Positions 5,529 to 6,004 of a stretch of DNA of 6,004 nucleotides are shown in pieces. The DNA is from Acetobacteraceae bacterium (lineage in GTDB: Bacteria; Pseudomonadota; Alphaproteobacteria; Acetobacterales; Acetobacteraceae), in NCBI GenBank assembly GCA_030044345.1, contig JASHVY010000219.1, positions 1 to 6,004 of the forward strand, given 5' to 3'. The notes under the pieces were generated by a model that saw only the letters and a list, made by a program, of their open reading frames with translations, was not told the origin of the DNA and did not search any database. The position numbers were made by a program, and so were the translations under genes. Every line of letters begins with the position of its first letter. Position 1 is the first letter of the stretch.

Positions 5529-6004
5529 ATGCCGAGAAAGATTCGCACGCCTGATTGGACGCTCCGGCCAATTCCCTTTGGGCGGCCTTCACGGCGCCAG
5601 GTTCTGGCCGGAGCCGCGGGGCTGGCGGGACTCGCCACGGTTCCCGCCACCGTCCGGGCGGCTGGCGAGCCGATCAAGATCGGCATCATCGCCGAGACCT
5701 CCACCCTGCCGGGCGCGGCAATTCCCAAGGGCGCAGAGATCGCCGCGGACGCGATCAATGCCTCGGGCGGCGTTGGCGGACGACCGATCCAGCTCGTCGT
5801 CTATGATGACCATGTCTCTGCCGTCGAAGGGGTGCGGGCCTTCCAGCGTCTCGCCACGCAGGACAAGGTGGTGGCGGTGCTCGCGAGCTTCATCAGCGAG
5901 GTGGCGCTGGCGATCGAGCCCTGGTCGGCGCGGCTGAAGATGCCCTTCATCACACCCGGCGCTGCCAGCAACGATATTTCGAAGCGCGTGCACGATGATT
6001 ATGC
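5529..6004 (+). CDS. LivJ-like (Peripla_BP_6) ABC transporter substrate-binding protein, Tat leader, 3' end cut off
   Basis: The frame is open from ATG 5529 to the right edge, about 158 residues of a protein usually near 380-420. A long basic N-terminus leads to a twin-arginine motif, SRRQVL (Arg22-Arg23). A hydrophobic glycine/alanine core follows, with likely cleavage after VRA near residue 44. The mature part starts with IKIGIIAETSTLPG, followed by AIPKGAEIAADAIN, ASGGVGGRPIQLVVYDD and MPFITPGAASNDIS, the standard opening of branched-chain-amino-acid/amide-type binding proteins. It should act in the periplasm; LivHMGF-type transporter genes would be expected downstream, outside the window. 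It is divergent from the lacI operon and of a different binding-protein family, so it is probably a separate transport system. The Shine-Dalgarno site is strong. Ligands in this family range from amino acids and amides to aromatic compounds, so the substrate stays open. Confidence 0.93.
   Translation, partial: MPRKIRTPDWTLRPIPFGRPSRRQVLAGAAGLAGLATVPATVRAAGEPIKIGIIAETSTLPGAAIPKGAEIAADAINASGGVGGRPIQLVVYDDHVSAVEGVRAFQRLATQDKVVAVLASFISEVALAIEPWSARLKMPFITPGAASNDISKRVHDDY

Noticed and set aside
5060..5554. Plus-strand frame of 164 codons spanning all three arrays, with a Gly-Gln-Arg-His-Gln repeat
   Set aside because: The peptide repeat follows from the 15-base DNA array. The neighbouring 14-base array breaks the frame register, composition is not gene-like, and it overlaps the well-supported start at 5529.
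5363..5758. Minus-strand frame with a Leu-Ala-Leu-Met-Ser repeat
   Set aside because: It is the antisense reading of the 15-base array and lies opposite the LivJ-like gene, whose leader, motifs and ribosome site are convincing.

Overview
This is a high-GC bacterial window with strong G/C bias at third codon positions. Short ATGA/GTGA gene overlaps, a LacI-controlled sugar-type ABC transporter and two substrate-binding proteins with twin-arginine (Tat) leaders fit a proteobacterium, most likely an alphaproteobacterium. That placement rests on gene style, not on a marker gene.

Bases 1-4581 hold one compact minus-strand operon. In transcription order it encodes a LacI-family repressor (4581-3565), a periplasmic sugar-type binding protein (3515-2565), a single-domain ABC ATPase (2568-1831), an RbsC/FrcC-type permease (1834-839) and a phosphotriesterase-homology (COG1735-type) metal hydrolase (842-1) that runs off the left edge. 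After the binding protein, each successive pair of genes shares four bases (GTGA at 2565-2568, ATGA at 1831-1834, ATGA at 839-842), which suggests translational coupling. A TTGACA / extended -10 promoter lies just upstream of the repressor gene. A near-perfect inverted repeat of LacI-operator type sits across its expected transcription start. The simplest reading is an autoregulated catabolic unit: the binding protein captures a small carbohydrate-like compound, the ABC transporter imports it, the hydrolase opens an ester or lactone bond in it, and the ligand relieves LacI repression. The substrate cannot be read from the sequence.

Bases 4655-5528 are about 870 bases without a convincing gene. 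The left part (to about 5150) has only weak dyads and an A/T-richer patch. The right part (5153-5457) contains three separate short tandem arrays with units of 15/16, 14 and 15 bases. A fourth 15-base tandem duplication lies at the 3' end of the lacI gene (3542-3571). All four are in or at the edge of non-coding DNA.

From 5529 to the right edge is the start of a divergent plus-strand gene for a branched-chain-amino-acid/amide-type (LivJ-like) substrate-binding protein. It has a strong Shine-Dalgarno sequence and a Tat leader. Its partner transporter genes would lie beyond the window. The window is therefore a boundary between two divergent ABC-transporter loci of different families.
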